DNA of 64,000 nucleotides from NCBI GenBank assembly GCA_016191205.1, contig JACPPB010000001.1:1-64000 (forward strand). Reading direction: 5' to 3'. This document shows, one piece after another, positions 31,447 to 40,779 of the stretch. Both the position numbers and the translations under genes were made by a program. Source of the DNA: Gammaproteobacteria bacterium. Lineage in GTDB: Bacteria; Pseudomonadota; Gammaproteobacteria; Pseudomonadales; Porticoccaceae. The notes under the pieces were generated by a model, which ran no database searches, had not been told where the DNA came from, and saw only the letters and a program-made list of their open reading frames with translations. Numbering within the stretch: position 1 is the first letter of the stretch; every line of letters begins with the position of its first letter.

Positions 31447-32865
31447 ATGGCGATCGCAACCTTCATTCTGTTCCTGGCTGCCTTCGTGGGGATCGGTCTG
31501 GCTTCAGTCCGGGTGAGTCGCGGCACTGGGGCGGACTACTATCTTGCCAGTCGCAGCGTGTCGGCGCCGCTCGCGGGGTTGTCGGCGGTCGCGACCAACA
31601 ACAGCGGCTACATGTTCATCGGGGTCATCGGCTACACCTATGCCACCGGGCTCGCGTCCATCTGGCTGATGCTGGGCTGGATTCTGGGTGACTATCTCGC
31701 CTCTCGCTGGATTCACCCCAGGCTGCGGCGCGCCGCCGCCGCCGATGCCGAGCTCAGTTTTGTGGGTTTGATCTGCGACTGGAACGGCGCCCCTCAAAAG
31801 GGACTACGGCGCGTGCTCGGGCTCATCACCTTGATCTTTCTGCTCGCCTACACGGGTGCTCAATTGGTGGCGGGCAGCAAAGCGTTGCACGGGTTGTTCC
31901 ACTGGCCCCAGTGGTGTGGCGCGGTACTGGCGGCAGCATTGGTGCTGGGGTATTCCTCGGTCGGCGGACTGCGCGCGTCGATCTGGACCGATGCCGCCCA
32001 GTCGGTGGTGATGATGGTCGCCATGGGAGTCCTGCTCCATAGCGCTCTGGGCGCGGCCGGCGGCCTCGCCGGGGCGTGGGCCGCGCTCGCTGGAGTGGAT
32101 CATATGCTGGAATGGTTCCCGGCGGGTCTCGCCTGGCCCGGTCCGGCCGGGGCGGGATTGTTCGTGCTGGGCTGGTTGTTTGCCGGCTTCTCCGTGATTG
32201 GCCAGCCCCACATCATGATCCGCTTCATGGCCTTGGCGGGAGACGACGGTCTGTCCCGCACCCGCGCCTGGTACTACAGCTGGTTCACACTGTTTTACGC
32301 CATGGCGACCGGCGTCGGTCTGCTTTCGCGGGTGTTGATCAGCGATCCAGGTGATTTCGACCCCGAGCTGGCGCTGCCGGTGCTGGCGCAGCAGCTTCTG
32401 CCGCCCGCCGGAGTAGGGCTGATTCTCGCGGGTGTCTTCGCCGCCACCCTGTCCACTGCCGATTCCCTGGTGTTGAGCTGCTCCTCCGCGCTCACCCGCG
32501 ATCTGCCCGCTACCGCGTCCGAGCGGTTGAGTCGGTACAAGGGAGCCACTGCGGTGGTCGTTCTGACGGCCCTGGGCTGGGCTCTGCTCGGCCGCGACGG
32601 CGTTTTCGCCATCGTTATTTTTTCGTGGTCCGGGCTGGCCTCGACGCTTGGGCCGGTGCTGGTACTGCGTGCATTGGGTGTGGACGTCAAATTCCGCAAT
32701 GGCGTCATAGCTGCCGGTGCCGGTGTCACCGTCGCTATCTGCTGGCGCCTGCTGGGCTGGCACACTACTGTAGTCTATGAGGGTATGCCAGGGATTCTGG
32801 CTGGGGTAGTTAGTGGATGGCTTGCCCGAACGCGTCGTTTCGGCAATACCCGCTTGAGCACATAG
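31447..32865 (+). CDS. Sodium:solute symporter (SSS family)
   Basis: This 472-residue protein has about 12-13 hydrophobic segments in the LeuT-like SSS fold, as in PutP. Landmarks include DYYLASRSVSAPLAGLSAVATNNSGYMFIG near residue 30, YTGAQLVAGSKAL, and the family signature region GQPHIMIRFMAL, plus ILAGVFAATLSTADSLVLSCSSALTRD. Substrate cannot be read from sequence; proline, a betaine or ectoine would fit. It starts 73 bases after ask, so it may be transcribed with the ectoine genes and take up or recover compatible solutes using the sodium gradient. Confidence 0.82.
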   Translation: MAIATFILFLAAFVGIGLASVRVSRGTGADYYLASRSVSAPLAGLSAVATNNSGYMFIGVIGYTYATGLASIWLMLGWILGDYLASRWIHPRLRRAAAADAELSFVGLICDWNGAPQKGLRRVLGLITLIFLLAYTGAQLVAGSKALHGLFHWPQWCGAVLAAALVLGYSSVGGLRASIWTDAAQSVVMMVAMGVLLHSALGAAGGLAGAWAALAGVDHMLEWFPAGLAWPGPAGAGLFVLGWLFAGFSVIGQPHIMIRFMALAGDDGLSRTRAWYYSWFTLFYAMATGVGLLSRVLISDPGDFDPELALPVLAQQLLPPAGVGLILAGVFAATLSTADSLVLSCSSALTRDLPATASERLSRYKGATAVVVLTALGWALLGRDGVFAIVIFSWSGLASTLGPVLVLRALGVDVKFRNGVIAAGAGVTVAICWRLLGWHTTVVYEGMPGILAGVVSGWLARTRRFGNTRLST

Positions 32866-33328
32866 CGCATTTGCCCGCCAGTCTGGTGGGTGGAAGTGTC
32901 GCCGGCGCCCCGGTTCGGTAGTGACATCAGCGCAGCTGGGGAAGGGCAACATGCCCTGAGTCATCGGTACGCGCCGGTCGAAAATGTATGCCGGTTTTCC
33001 GACGGGTAGTATCTTCTGGAGAACTGCGGTCCGGTGACTCCACTCTGTTTTTCTGTATGTGAAGGAGCCCCTGTTGGGCGACGTGCCGCATGCAGGCGGA
33101 TATTATCGCCAGCCAGCGATGTGGCACTTTATAGATCGGCTGCAGATAAAAAATCTCTGGAACGTTGGACGTTTTTTGATCTGTATGAGCGAGATATGGG
33201 CATGCACTTGGATGCGGATGCGGGGGAGGACACATTACGGAACCGAGCGGTCGACAGTCAGCCGAATCACGGCGCTGGCATGAGTGTGCGTGCCAATGAT
33301 GGATGACTCGGTTCGTGATGGGATGGAT
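32866..33328. other. Intergenic region before the SLC12-like transporter
   Basis: About 460 bases without a supported gene. Short frames exist (for example a 74-codon GTG frame at 33059-33283) but have no homology I recognise and look random. A weak hairpin AACGT-TGG-ACGTT followed by T residues lies at 33161-33176. Codon and base composition are less GC-biased than in the flanking genes. Any promoter for the transporter must lie here. Confidence 0.3.
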
Positions 33329-35617
33329 ATGACAACCGCAAGGCAGCACCCCCCGGCCGGCCGTCTTGGCACGTTCGCTGGCGTGTTCACACCGAGCCTG
33401 CTCACGATCCTCGGAATCGTGCTGTTCCTGCGACTGGGCTATGTGATCGGCAGTGTCGGCCTTGCCGAGGCGCTACTGATCCTGGGCCTCGCTCATCTCG
33501 TCTCGATCGTCACCAGTCTGTCGGTCGCGGCCATTGCCACCAACCTGCGCGTCAAGGGCGGCGGTGATTACTACCTCATCTCGCGCACCCTGGGCCTGGG
33601 TTTTGGCGGTGCCATAGGTCTGGTGCTGTTTCTCGCCCAGGCGGTCGCGATCGGCTTTTATTGCATCGGCTTTGCCGAGGCGACGGCCAGCATCATTGGC
33701 CTGAGCGGGCCGTGGGCCAGTCGCGGGATTGCCGCGGCGGCGGTGGCCGGCCTGTTCGCGGTGGCCTGGGCGGGGGCCGATTGGGCCACCCGCTTCCAGT
33801 ATGTGGTGATGACCTTGCTGGTGACGGCTCTGGGGTCCTTTGCGCTGGGTGCCATGCCGGCGTGGCACGGCGAGGCCCTGCGCGCCAATCTTGCGCAGCC
33901 GCTGGCGGCGCCGCCGTTCTGGATGGTGTTTGCCGTGTTCTTTCCGGCGGTGACCGGCTTCACCCAGGGCGTGAGCATGTCGGGCGACCTGCGCGACCCG
34001 GCGCGCGCCATCCCGTTGGGCACGTTTGCCGCAGTGGGTTTGTCGATGCTGGTGTATTTCGCGGTTGCATTTTTGTTCGCGGGGGCGGCGACCAATGCCG
34101 ACCTGGCGCAGGATGGGTTTGCCATGCGCCGGCTGTCGCAGTGGCCGGTGACCTTCGATGCGGGCGTGATCGCCGCCACATTGTCGTCGGCGCTGGCTTC
34201 GTTCCTGGGAGCGCCGCGCATCCTGCAGGCGATGGGGCGTGACGAGGTATTGCCGCTACTGCGGCCGTTCGCGGCCGGCAGTGGTGCCAGCGCCAATCCG
34301 CGTCGGGCGGTGCTGTTGGCGGGCGCCGTTGCACTGACCGTCGTGTTGGCTGGCAGCCTCAATGCGGTAGCTGCGCTGGTGTCGATGTGGTTTTTGCTGT
34401 CCTACGGTCTGCTCAACTACGCCACCTGGTACGAAGCGCAGGCGGCCAGTCCGGCGTTTCGGCCGAGCTTTCGATTTTTCAGCCGACGGGTCAGTTTGGC
34501 CGGCGCGGTCGGTTGTCTGGCGGTGATGGCGGCGCTGAACGTAGCGGCGGCGATTGGCGCAGCGGCGATTGTGTTTGCCGTCTACCAGTATGTGCGCCTG
34601 CGGGCGGTGCCGGCGCGCTGGGCCGACAGCCGGCGCTCATTCCATCTGCACCGAGTCAGGGAGCACCTGCTGGCGGCTGAGGCCGAACCAGCGAGGGCGC
34701 GCGACTGGCGGCCACAGGTGCTGGTGTTCTCCGACGACCCTGAGCGCCGGCAACGGCTGCTGAAGTTCGCCCAGTGGGTCGAGGGGGGAGCGGGCCTGGT
34801 ATCAGTGGTGCGGGTGCTGGAACTGCGGGGGCCGCAGGCGGTCGAGCAGCGGGCCGCCGCCGAGGTGGCGTTGCGCGAGGAACTCAAGACCGTCGGCAGC
34901 ACTGCTCACCCACTGGTGGTGAGCACCGGCAACCTGGACGAGGCGATCGGCATCATCGTGCAGAGCGCCGGCATTGGCCCGTTGCGCGTCAATACGGCGG
35001 TGGTGAACTGGATGCACCAGTCTGGCTCGCTGGATTCGCTATTTACCAATCGCTTCGGTGGCAATCTGCGCACTGCCTTTCGGCTTGGCTGCAACCTGCT
35101 GATGCTTGATGCGAACGATGCCGAATGGCGTGCCCTGAACGAACAGTTGCCACCTGAGCGGCGGATCGACATCTGGTGGCTGCCGGGCGCGACTGGCGAC
35201 CTGATGCTGCTGTTGGCGCACCTGATGCTGCGCAGCGAGGATTGGGACGGCGCCAAGCTGCGGGTGGTGTCGCTGCCACCAACCGACGGCGACGCGCCGG
35301 CACTTGCCGGAGCGATCGAAAACCGTTTGCGCGAGGTCCGCATCGACGCCACGGTGGAAGTGGTTGAACAGGACGAAAGTACTGCGCTGTACACAATGTC
35401 GCGCGATGCGTCGCTGGTTTTCATGCCATTTTCCGTTCACGGCGGGCGCTTTTACGACGGTCACGGACACGAGATCGACGAGCACCTGGCGGTGCTGCCG
35501 GTTACCGTGCTGACGCTCGCTGCGCAGGATGTGGCGCTGGAGGCCGATCCGGATCATCCGGTGGATGTGAATGCCGGGGACGCCGAAGCGGCTGCCGAGT
35601 CCGCTCCATCTACGTAA
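33329..35617 (+). CDS. SLC12-like cation-chloride cotransporter / APC superfamily permease
   Basis: This protein of about 762 residues starts with roughly 12 membrane helices (GTFAGVFTPSLLTILGIVLFLRLGYVIG, GGDYYLISRTLGLGFGGAIG, FFPAVTGFTQGVSMSGDLRDPARAIPLGT) and ends with a soluble domain of about 280 residues. That layout matches bacterial relatives of the Na-K-Cl cotransporters (SLC12). The soluble part (RDWRPQVLVFSDDPE, LRVVSLPPTDGD, FMPFSVHGGRFYD) looks like the SLC12 C-terminal domain, which has a universal-stress-protein-like fold. Ion specificity is unknown. ATG 33329 has GGGA seven bases upstream; GTG 33284 and ATG 33296 or 33323 are alternatives. Confidence 0.78.
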   Translation: MTTARQHPPAGRLGTFAGVFTPSLLTILGIVLFLRLGYVIGSVGLAEALLILGLAHLVSIVTSLSVAAIATNLRVKGGGDYYLISRTLGLGFGGAIGLVLFLAQAVAIGFYCIGFAEATASIIGLSGPWASRGIAAAAVAGLFAVAWAGADWATRFQYVVMTLLVTALGSFALGAMPAWHGEALRANLAQPLAAPPFWMVFAVFFPAVTGFTQGVSMSGDLRDPARAIPLGTFAAVGLSMLVYFAVAFLFAGAATNADLAQDGFAMRRLSQWPVTFDAGVIAATLSSALASFLGAPRILQAMGRDEVLPLLRPFAAGSGASANPRRAVLLAGAVALTVVLAGSLNAVAALVSMWFLLSYGLLNYATWYEAQAASPAFRPSFRFFSRRVSLAGAVGCLAVMAALNVAAAIGAAAIVFAVYQYVRLRAVPARWADSRRSFHLHRVREHLLAAEAEPARARDWRPQVLVFSDDPERRQRLLKFAQWVEGGAGLVSVVRVLELRGPQAVEQRAAAEVALREELKTVGSTAHPLVVSTGNLDEAIGIIVQSAGIGPLRVNTAVVNWMHQSGSLDSLFTNRFGGNLRTAFRLGCNLLMLDANDAEWRALNEQLPPERRIDIWWLPGATGDLMLLLAHLMLRSEDWDGAKLRVVSLPPTDGDAPALAGAIENRLREVRIDATVEVVEQDESTALYTMSRDASLVFMPFSVHGGRFYDGHGHEIDEHLAVLPVTVLTLAAQDVALEADPDHPVDVNAGDAEAAAESAPST

Positions 35618-35711
35618 TGACCATCGTCCCGCTCGACCGTGCCAGGGCACACCGGGGCCGCTCGCCCTGCGGCAGTCTCCGTGGTAGCGACACCCTGGCG
35701 GCGCGTACTGA

Positions 35712-35765
35712 CGCAGTTCCCAGCACGACCGCAGTCTGGCATTTTGCCGGGCCTCGACTCAACCG
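35712..35765 (+). repeat. 54-bp dispersed repeat, copy B
   Basis: Second copy of the repeat at 25280-25333. The core here is a perfect small palindrome, GGCA-TTT-TGCC. It ends 33 bases before the start codon of a phosphotransferase gene. It has the same strand as copy A but the opposite orientation relative to the gene it precedes. Confidence 0.7.
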
Positions 35766-35798
35766 GTAAGCTTCGCACCCTTTGAGAGGATAAAAATC

Positions 35799-36851
35799 AT
35801 GGCGGAGCTGACAGGGGTCCGGCAGGGCCACGAATTCGACGAGGCGGCGCTCGCGCGCTTCATGGCGGGGCAGGTGAAAGGCTTCGTCGGGCCGCTGCGT
35901 GTGCGCCAGTTCGACGGCGGCCAGAGCAATCCCACCTTCATGCTGGAAGCCGCCTCCGGGCGTTATGTGTTGCGCAAGCAGCCGCCCGGGCAACTGCTGC
36001 CCTCGGCGCACCAGGTGGATCGCGAATACCGGGTGATGAAGGCGCTGCAGGACACTCCGGTGCCGGTGCCCAAAATGCACGCGCTGTGCGAGGACACCAG
36101 CGTCATCGGCACCAAGTTCTACATCATGGAAGCGGTGGAAGGGCGTATCTTCGCGCGGCCGATGATGGAGGAGGCGCCGCGGGAACAGCGCCGCGAACTG
36201 TGGCGCGATCTGGTCCGGGTGCTGGCCGCGCTGCACGCGGTGGATTACAAGGCCGTCGGGCTCGAGGACTACGGCCGCCCGGGCAATTACTACGAGCGCC
36301 AGGTGGCGCGCTGGACCAAGCAATACAGCGCCGCCAAGACCGAGCATATCGAGAGCATGGAGCAGCTGCTGAAATGGGTGCCGGCCCATGTGCCGCCGTC
36401 GGATGACGTCTGCATCGCCCACGGCGACTACCGGGTGCAGAACATCATGTTCCATCCCACCGAGCCGCGCGTGGTCGCGGTGCTCGACTGGGAACTTTCG
36501 ACCCTGGGCCATCCCTTCGCCGATCTGGGCTACCTGTGCATGGAACACAACGCCGACTTTTACGGCGAGGTGAGCCTGCGCCGCCCGGCCGCCGAACTGG
36601 CCGAGCTCGGCGTGCCCTCGCAGGAGGAAGTGGTGCGCTGGTACTGCGAGTTCTCCGGTCGCGAGCGCATCGACGACTGGGAATTCTACGTCGCCTACAA
36701 CCTGTTCCGCTCCGCCGCCATCGTGCAGGGGGTCTACAAGCGCGGTCTCGACGGCAACGCCAGCTCCACCAACGCGCTCGAATACAAGGACGAATGTCGC
36801 GCCCGGGTGGACCGCGCCTGGGAGATTGCGCAGCGCCTGGACCGGGGGTGA
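35799..36851 (+). CDS. Aminoglycoside phosphotransferase-fold kinase (ACAD10/11 N-terminal type)
   Basis: The 350-residue protein has a protein-kinase-like fold of the APH/choline kinase superfamily. The substrate-loop region is GGQSNPTFMLEAASGRYVLRKQPPG, the catalytic loop CIAHGDYRVQNIMFH carries the HGDxxxxN motif, and VLDWELSTLGHPFADLGYL holds the metal-binding aspartate. Best resemblance is to the kinase domain of ACAD10/ACAD11, which phosphorylates 4-hydroxyacyl-CoAs, rather than to antibiotic resistance enzymes. A CaiB-type CoA-transferase nearby supports an acyl-CoA role. GAGAGGATAAAA precedes the ATG. Confidence 0.8.
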   Translation: MAELTGVRQGHEFDEAALARFMAGQVKGFVGPLRVRQFDGGQSNPTFMLEAASGRYVLRKQPPGQLLPSAHQVDREYRVMKALQDTPVPVPKMHALCEDTSVIGTKFYIMEAVEGRIFARPMMEEAPREQRRELWRDLVRVLAALHAVDYKAVGLEDYGRPGNYYERQVARWTKQYSAAKTEHIESMEQLLKWVPAHVPPSDDVCIAHGDYRVQNIMFHPTEPRVVAVLDWELSTLGHPFADLGYLCMEHNADFYGEVSLRRPAAELAELGVPSQEEVVRWYCEFSGRERIDDWEFYVAYNLFRSAAIVQGVYKRGLDGNASSTNALEYKDECRARVDRAWEIAQRLDRG

Positions 36852-36900
36852 TTCCCCGCCTGTCGACGCACCTGGCGTTACCGGGTGCAGGGAGGGTTTC

Positions 36901-37257
36901 ATGATCGACGCGGATTTCGCCGCGCACTTCGCCGCCGACTGGATCGCGGCGTGGAACGCTCACGACCTCGATCGCATCCTCGCGCACTACAGCGACGACT
37001 TCGAAATGTCTTCGCCGGTCATCGTGCAGATCGCTGGCGAACCATCGGGCCGCCTCAAGGGCAAAGCAGCGGTGGGCGCCTACTGGGCCCAGGCGTTGGC
37101 GCTGATTCCGGAACTGCATTTCGAGCTGGTAACCACCTTGCTGGGCGTGGACAGCGTCACGCTCTATTACAAGGGCGCGCGGGGCCTGGCGGCCGAAGTG
37201 TTTTTCTTTGATCCGGAGCGCAAGGTGGCACGGGCCTGCGCCCATTACGCGGTGTGA
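36901..37257 (+). CDS. NTF2-like (SnoaL-type) protein
   Basis: This 118-residue protein looks like an NTF2-fold SnoaL-like domain: WIAAWNAHDLDRILAHYSDDFEMSSP and GRLKGKAAVGAYW are typical. Such proteins act as isomerases, cyclases, dehydratases or accessory binders. The function here cannot be assigned. It begins 49 bases after the phosphotransferase, with GGGAGGG before the ATG, so the two are probably co-transcribed. Confidence 0.75.
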   Translation: MIDADFAAHFAADWIAAWNAHDLDRILAHYSDDFEMSSPVIVQIAGEPSGRLKGKAAVGAYWAQALALIPELHFELVTTLLGVDSVTLYYKGARGLAAEVFFFDPERKVARACAHYAV

Positions 37258-37434
37258 GGGTTGCCGGCGCGCGCGGCCGCCATACTGGTGTCCTGAACGG
37301 CAGGATTGCCGCGTCGCCGAACTGGAACATGTTGCATCGCGGACCCTTCCCCACACTGTGCAAGACCGACGCTGCGGAAGATAAACTCGATACCTTGATG
37401 GTATGCGGCTAACGACACTCAGAGAATCCCGCTC

Positions 37435-38679
37435 ATGACCGACTCAACGCCGCTACTCGGTGGCATCAAGGTTCTTGAAATCGCCACCTACGTTTTTGGA
37501 CCTGGCTGTGGCGCCATCTTGTCCGACTTCGGCGCCGACGTGATCAAGGTCGAAACCCCCGGGCGTGGCGATCCGTTGCGCCACGCGCATAAATCGCCGC
37601 CCTTCATGCGCCTCGACTTCGCGTACCCCTGGCAGCAGGACAACCGCAACAAGCGCAGCCTGGCGCTCGATCTGAAAACCGCCGAGGGTCGCGAAATCCT
37701 GCTCAAGCTGGTCAGGGAGGCGGATGTATTGATCACCAACTTCCCGCCCAATGTGCTGGCACGGCTGAAAATTCGCTTCGAAGATCTCGCGCCGGAAAAC
37801 AGCCGACTTGTTTACGGGCAAGTCACCGGGTACGGCGAACAGGGCGATGATGTCAATACGCCGGGCTTCGACGGCAATGCCTATTGGGCGCGCACGGGCC
37901 TGATGGATGCGGTGCGCACCATGCATGGCGAACCGGCGATGCCGGCGCCCGCGATGGGCGATCACCCCAGCGCGATGACGCTCTATGCCGCCGTGATGAC
38001 CGCGCTCTACCAACGCGAGCGCACCGGCAAGGGCAGCAAAATCAGCACCAGCCTGATGGCGAACGGATTGTGGGCGGCATCCAGCGCCCTGGCCGGTCTG
38101 TTGGCGGGCACCAGGCCCTATCGGCGCCTGAACCCGGCGGCTCCCGGCAGTGCGCTGATCAACTACTACCGCACCCTCGATGACCGCTGGATTTCCCTGA
38201 TCGTGCTCCAGGAGGACAAACACTGGACCAACTTCCTCAGCGCGATCGAGCGTCCCGACTTCGCGACGGACCCGCGTTTTGCCGATATTGCCGCGCGTTT
38301 CAAGCATGCGAAGGAACTCGGCGCGGTGCTGGTCGAAGTGTTTAAAACCCGGCCCTGTGCCGAATGGCGCGAACGCCTGCGCGAGAAAAAAATAACCTTC
38401 AGCGTCGTGGCAACCATGGAGGAGGTCATCGACGACCCGCAAGCGCTGCAAAACGACATGTTCATCAAGGTCGAGGGCCACCATCATGGCCGCGGCCAGG
38501 CCGTCAACAGTCCCTTCTGGATTCAGGGCTCGGACAAGGTGCCGGCGCATCTCGGCTCGGAGCTGGGCGCCGACAGCGGGGCGATATTGCGCGAACTCGG
38601 CTATGCCGAAGACCGCATCGACGAGCTGGCGGAGCAGGGGATCATCGAAATACACGACCGAGCCCGGTGGCTGGCGTAA
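37435..38679 (+). CDS. CaiB/BaiF family CoA-transferase
   Basis: Class III CoA-transferases move CoA between acyl groups through an aspartyl-CoA thioester intermediate. The 414-residue protein shows the N-terminal GIKVLEIATYVFGPGCGAILSDFGADVIKVE, NKRSLALDLKTAEGREILLKL and LVYGQVTGYGEQG, and the candidate catalytic aspartate in GFDGNAYWARTG. Substrates cannot be predicted. Length is normal. It follows the NTF2-like gene by 177 bases and may belong to the same acyl-CoA pathway. Confidence 0.87.
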   Translation: MTDSTPLLGGIKVLEIATYVFGPGCGAILSDFGADVIKVETPGRGDPLRHAHKSPPFMRLDFAYPWQQDNRNKRSLALDLKTAEGREILLKLVREADVLITNFPPNVLARLKIRFEDLAPENSRLVYGQVTGYGEQGDDVNTPGFDGNAYWARTGLMDAVRTMHGEPAMPAPAMGDHPSAMTLYAAVMTALYQRERTGKGSKISTSLMANGLWAASSALAGLLAGTRPYRRLNPAAPGSALINYYRTLDDRWISLIVLQEDKHWTNFLSAIERPDFATDPRFADIAARFKHAKELGAVLVEVFKTRPCAEWRERLREKKITFSVVATMEEVIDDPQALQNDMFIKVEGHHHGRGQAVNSPFWIQGSDKVPAHLGSELGADSGAILRELGYAEDRIDELAEQGIIEIHDRARWLA

Positions 38680-38884
38680 CAATGGCGCGCTGTTGTTCGT
38701 CAGCACGCCATAACGCGGTGCGTTGGTCCGCGCTTCGGCGGTCCTCGCTCGTCTGGCCCTTCTCCCCCGGTCCTCTCCCGTCGGCGCGGGCCGTCGTTCA
38801 GCACCTTGGGGTGAATCCACCGGGCACATGGACAATGGCGTGGCGTCCCGGCTGCCTGCCCCGGACGGGTGACGGAGCGGCGGG

Positions 38885-38913
38885 TTGCAGGGCGCGGAAT
38901 CGATCATGATAAT
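38885..38913 (+). promoter_or_regulatory. Promoter of the GAPDH gene
   Basis: TTGCAG (38885-38890) and GATAAT (38908-38913) are 17 bp apart, a good sigma-70 promoter 43 bases before the chosen GTG. Its position supports GTG 38956 over the upstream GTG at 38869, which would lie before the promoter. Confidence 0.6.
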
Positions 38914-38955
38914 GGGCGCCCTTTTTCGTCAGCTCGCAGCCGGGGTGTCGCTCAG

Positions 38956-40410
38956 GTGAAACGACCGCAACCGCAGGACTTTTTCAAGGACTGGAAAGCG
39001 CGTGAGGCGCTGGCCGAGGCCATGATCCCGCTGATCGGCAAGCTGTACCGGGAGAATAACGTCTCCCTCTATATGTACGGCCGCAACATGGTCAACCGCT
39101 CGGTCACCGATCTGATGAAGGCGCACCGCTTCGTGCGCCAGGTCGAGCAGAACGAGCTGTCCGAGTTCGATACCTTCCCGATGATTCAGGCGCTGGCCGA
39201 TATGGATCTGGGGCCGGCCCATGTGGATATCGGCAAACTCACCGTGGGCTTTCAGGAGCAGAGCAACGGGCGCACACCGCGGGACTACTTGCAGCAGGTG
39301 ATCGGCAACGACATCGGCGCCATGCGCAAACCGCTGCCGCAGCCCCAGGATGTAGTGCTCTACGGCTTCGGTCGCATCGGTCGGCTGTTGGCGCGGATTC
39401 TGATCGAGAAAACCGGCGGCGGGGATACCCTGCGGTTGCGTGCCATCGTGGTTCGCAAGGGCGGTGGCCCGGATGATCTGGACAAGCGCGCGAGCCTGCT
39501 GCGTCGCGATTCGGTGCATGGACCCTTTCGCGGCACCATCCGTGTGCTGGACGAAGAGCGCAAGCTGGTTTGCAACGGTAACGAAATCCACGTCATCGAG
39601 GCGAATTCGCCTGCCGAAGTCGATTACACGCGGTACGGCATCAGCAACGCCATCGTGATCGACAACACCGGGGCCTGGCGCGACGAGGCCGGGCTGTCCA
39701 GGCACCTGCAATGTCCGGGTGCCGCCAAGGTCATCCTGACCGCGCCGGGCAAGGGCAAGATTCCCAACATCGTCTATGGCGCGAATCAGGACGAAATCAC
39801 GCCTGACCAGAAGATTCTGTCGGCGGCGTCCTGTACCACCAATGCGATCGTGCCGGTATTGAAGGCCGTGCTGGATGAATACGGAATTCGCAGCGGGCAT
39901 GTGGAGACCGTGCATTCCTACACCAACGACCAGAACCTGATCGACAATTACCACAAGGGCGCGCGGCGCGGGCGCAGCGCCCCGCTCAACATGGTGATCA
40001 CCGAGACCGGCGCCGCCAAGGCCGCGACCAAGGTCATACCCGAGCTTGCCGGCAAGCTCACGGGCAATGCGATTCGGGTGCCGACGCCAAATGTGTCGCT
40101 CGCGATTCTCAACCTGCGACTGGGTCGCTCGACCACGGTTGCGGAGATCAACGAATTCATGCGGCGCACGGCGCTGTTTTCGGCGCTCCAGCAGCAGATC
40201 GGCTACACCATTTCCAGCGAAGCGGTATCGACCGATTTCGTCGGCGACCGCCACGCCTGTGTATTTGATTCGCAGGCGACGATCGTCAATGACGACAACT
40301 GCGTGCTCTATTGCTGGTACGACAACGAGTTCGGCTACAGTTGCCAGGTGGTGCGTTGTCTGGAGGAAATGGCCGGCGTCCGCTGGGCCATGTACCCGGC
40401 CCATGCCTGA
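38956..40410 (+). CDS. gap: Glyceraldehyde-3-phosphate dehydrogenase, long form
   Basis: GAPDH oxidises glyceraldehyde 3-phosphate to 1,3-bisphosphoglycerate. This is the long form with about 130 extra N-terminal residues (REALAEAMIPLIGKLYRENNVSLYMYGRNM), known in Pseudomonas and marine gammaproteobacteria. The Rossmann motif YGFGRIGRLLARILIEK, the catalytic cysteine in SAASCTTNAIVPVL, and the C-terminal WYDNEFGYSCQVVRC are intact. The start is GTG 38956, giving 484 residues. Cofactor preference is not certain. The transhydrogenase genes follow 370 bases later. Confidence 0.92.
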   Translation: MKRPQPQDFFKDWKAREALAEAMIPLIGKLYRENNVSLYMYGRNMVNRSVTDLMKAHRFVRQVEQNELSEFDTFPMIQALADMDLGPAHVDIGKLTVGFQEQSNGRTPRDYLQQVIGNDIGAMRKPLPQPQDVVLYGFGRIGRLLARILIEKTGGGDTLRLRAIVVRKGGGPDDLDKRASLLRRDSVHGPFRGTIRVLDEERKLVCNGNEIHVIEANSPAEVDYTRYGISNAIVIDNTGAWRDEAGLSRHLQCPGAAKVILTAPGKGKIPNIVYGANQDEITPDQKILSAASCTTNAIVPVLKAVLDEYGIRSGHVETVHSYTNDQNLIDNYHKGARRGRSAPLNMVITETGAAKAATKVIPELAGKLTGNAIRVPTPNVSLAILNLRLGRSTTVAEINEFMRRTALFSALQQQIGYTISSEAVSTDFVGDRHACVFDSQATIVNDDNCVLYCWYDNEFGYSCQVVRCLEEMAGVRWAMYPAHA

Positions 40411-40779
40411 TTTCCCGGGCTCGCCGCGGGGTTCCTTCGCGAGTCGGGTGATGCCCGGCGCGCGCGTCGCTTGCGATTGCGCGTAGGTACTGACGATGCG
40501 AGCGCACATTCCCCCCGCTGGTTCGGCGGGGGCGGCCCCGTCGGGTGTGTCAGCAAGGCTTCCCCATGATTGGCGTGTGTCGCGGACGGGATCTGCCTGC
40601 CAGCCGGTCCCCGCCGCTGACATGGGCTGTGCGCGGCGCGCCCGATTTTTCGGCAGCAAAAACGATGGCACGAGTATGAATATCAAGCAACGCGCGGCAG
40701 GCCGACTGAGGCTGATTTGCCGCCCGATTTCAGCGGTGGTCAGCCTGGCCGTCGCCTTTGTCCATTGCCGGGAGGGCAT
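40411..40779. other. Intergenic region between gap and pntAA
   Basis: About 370 bases without a supported gene. It contains a hairpin at 40512-40532 with arms CCCCCGC and GCGGGGG and a 7-base loop, probably ending gap transcription although no T-tract follows. The remainder should hold the pnt promoter; I did not find a convincing one. Confidence 0.4.

Noticed and set aside
33059-33283. Small GTG frame before the SLC12-like gene
   Set aside because: Composition looks random and no family is recognisable; it may lie in the transporter leader.
35799-36851. Antibiotic resistance (aminoglycoside phosphotransferase)
   Set aside because: It shares only the kinase fold; similarity is higher to ACAD10/11-type kinase domains, and the neighbours are acyl-CoA genes.
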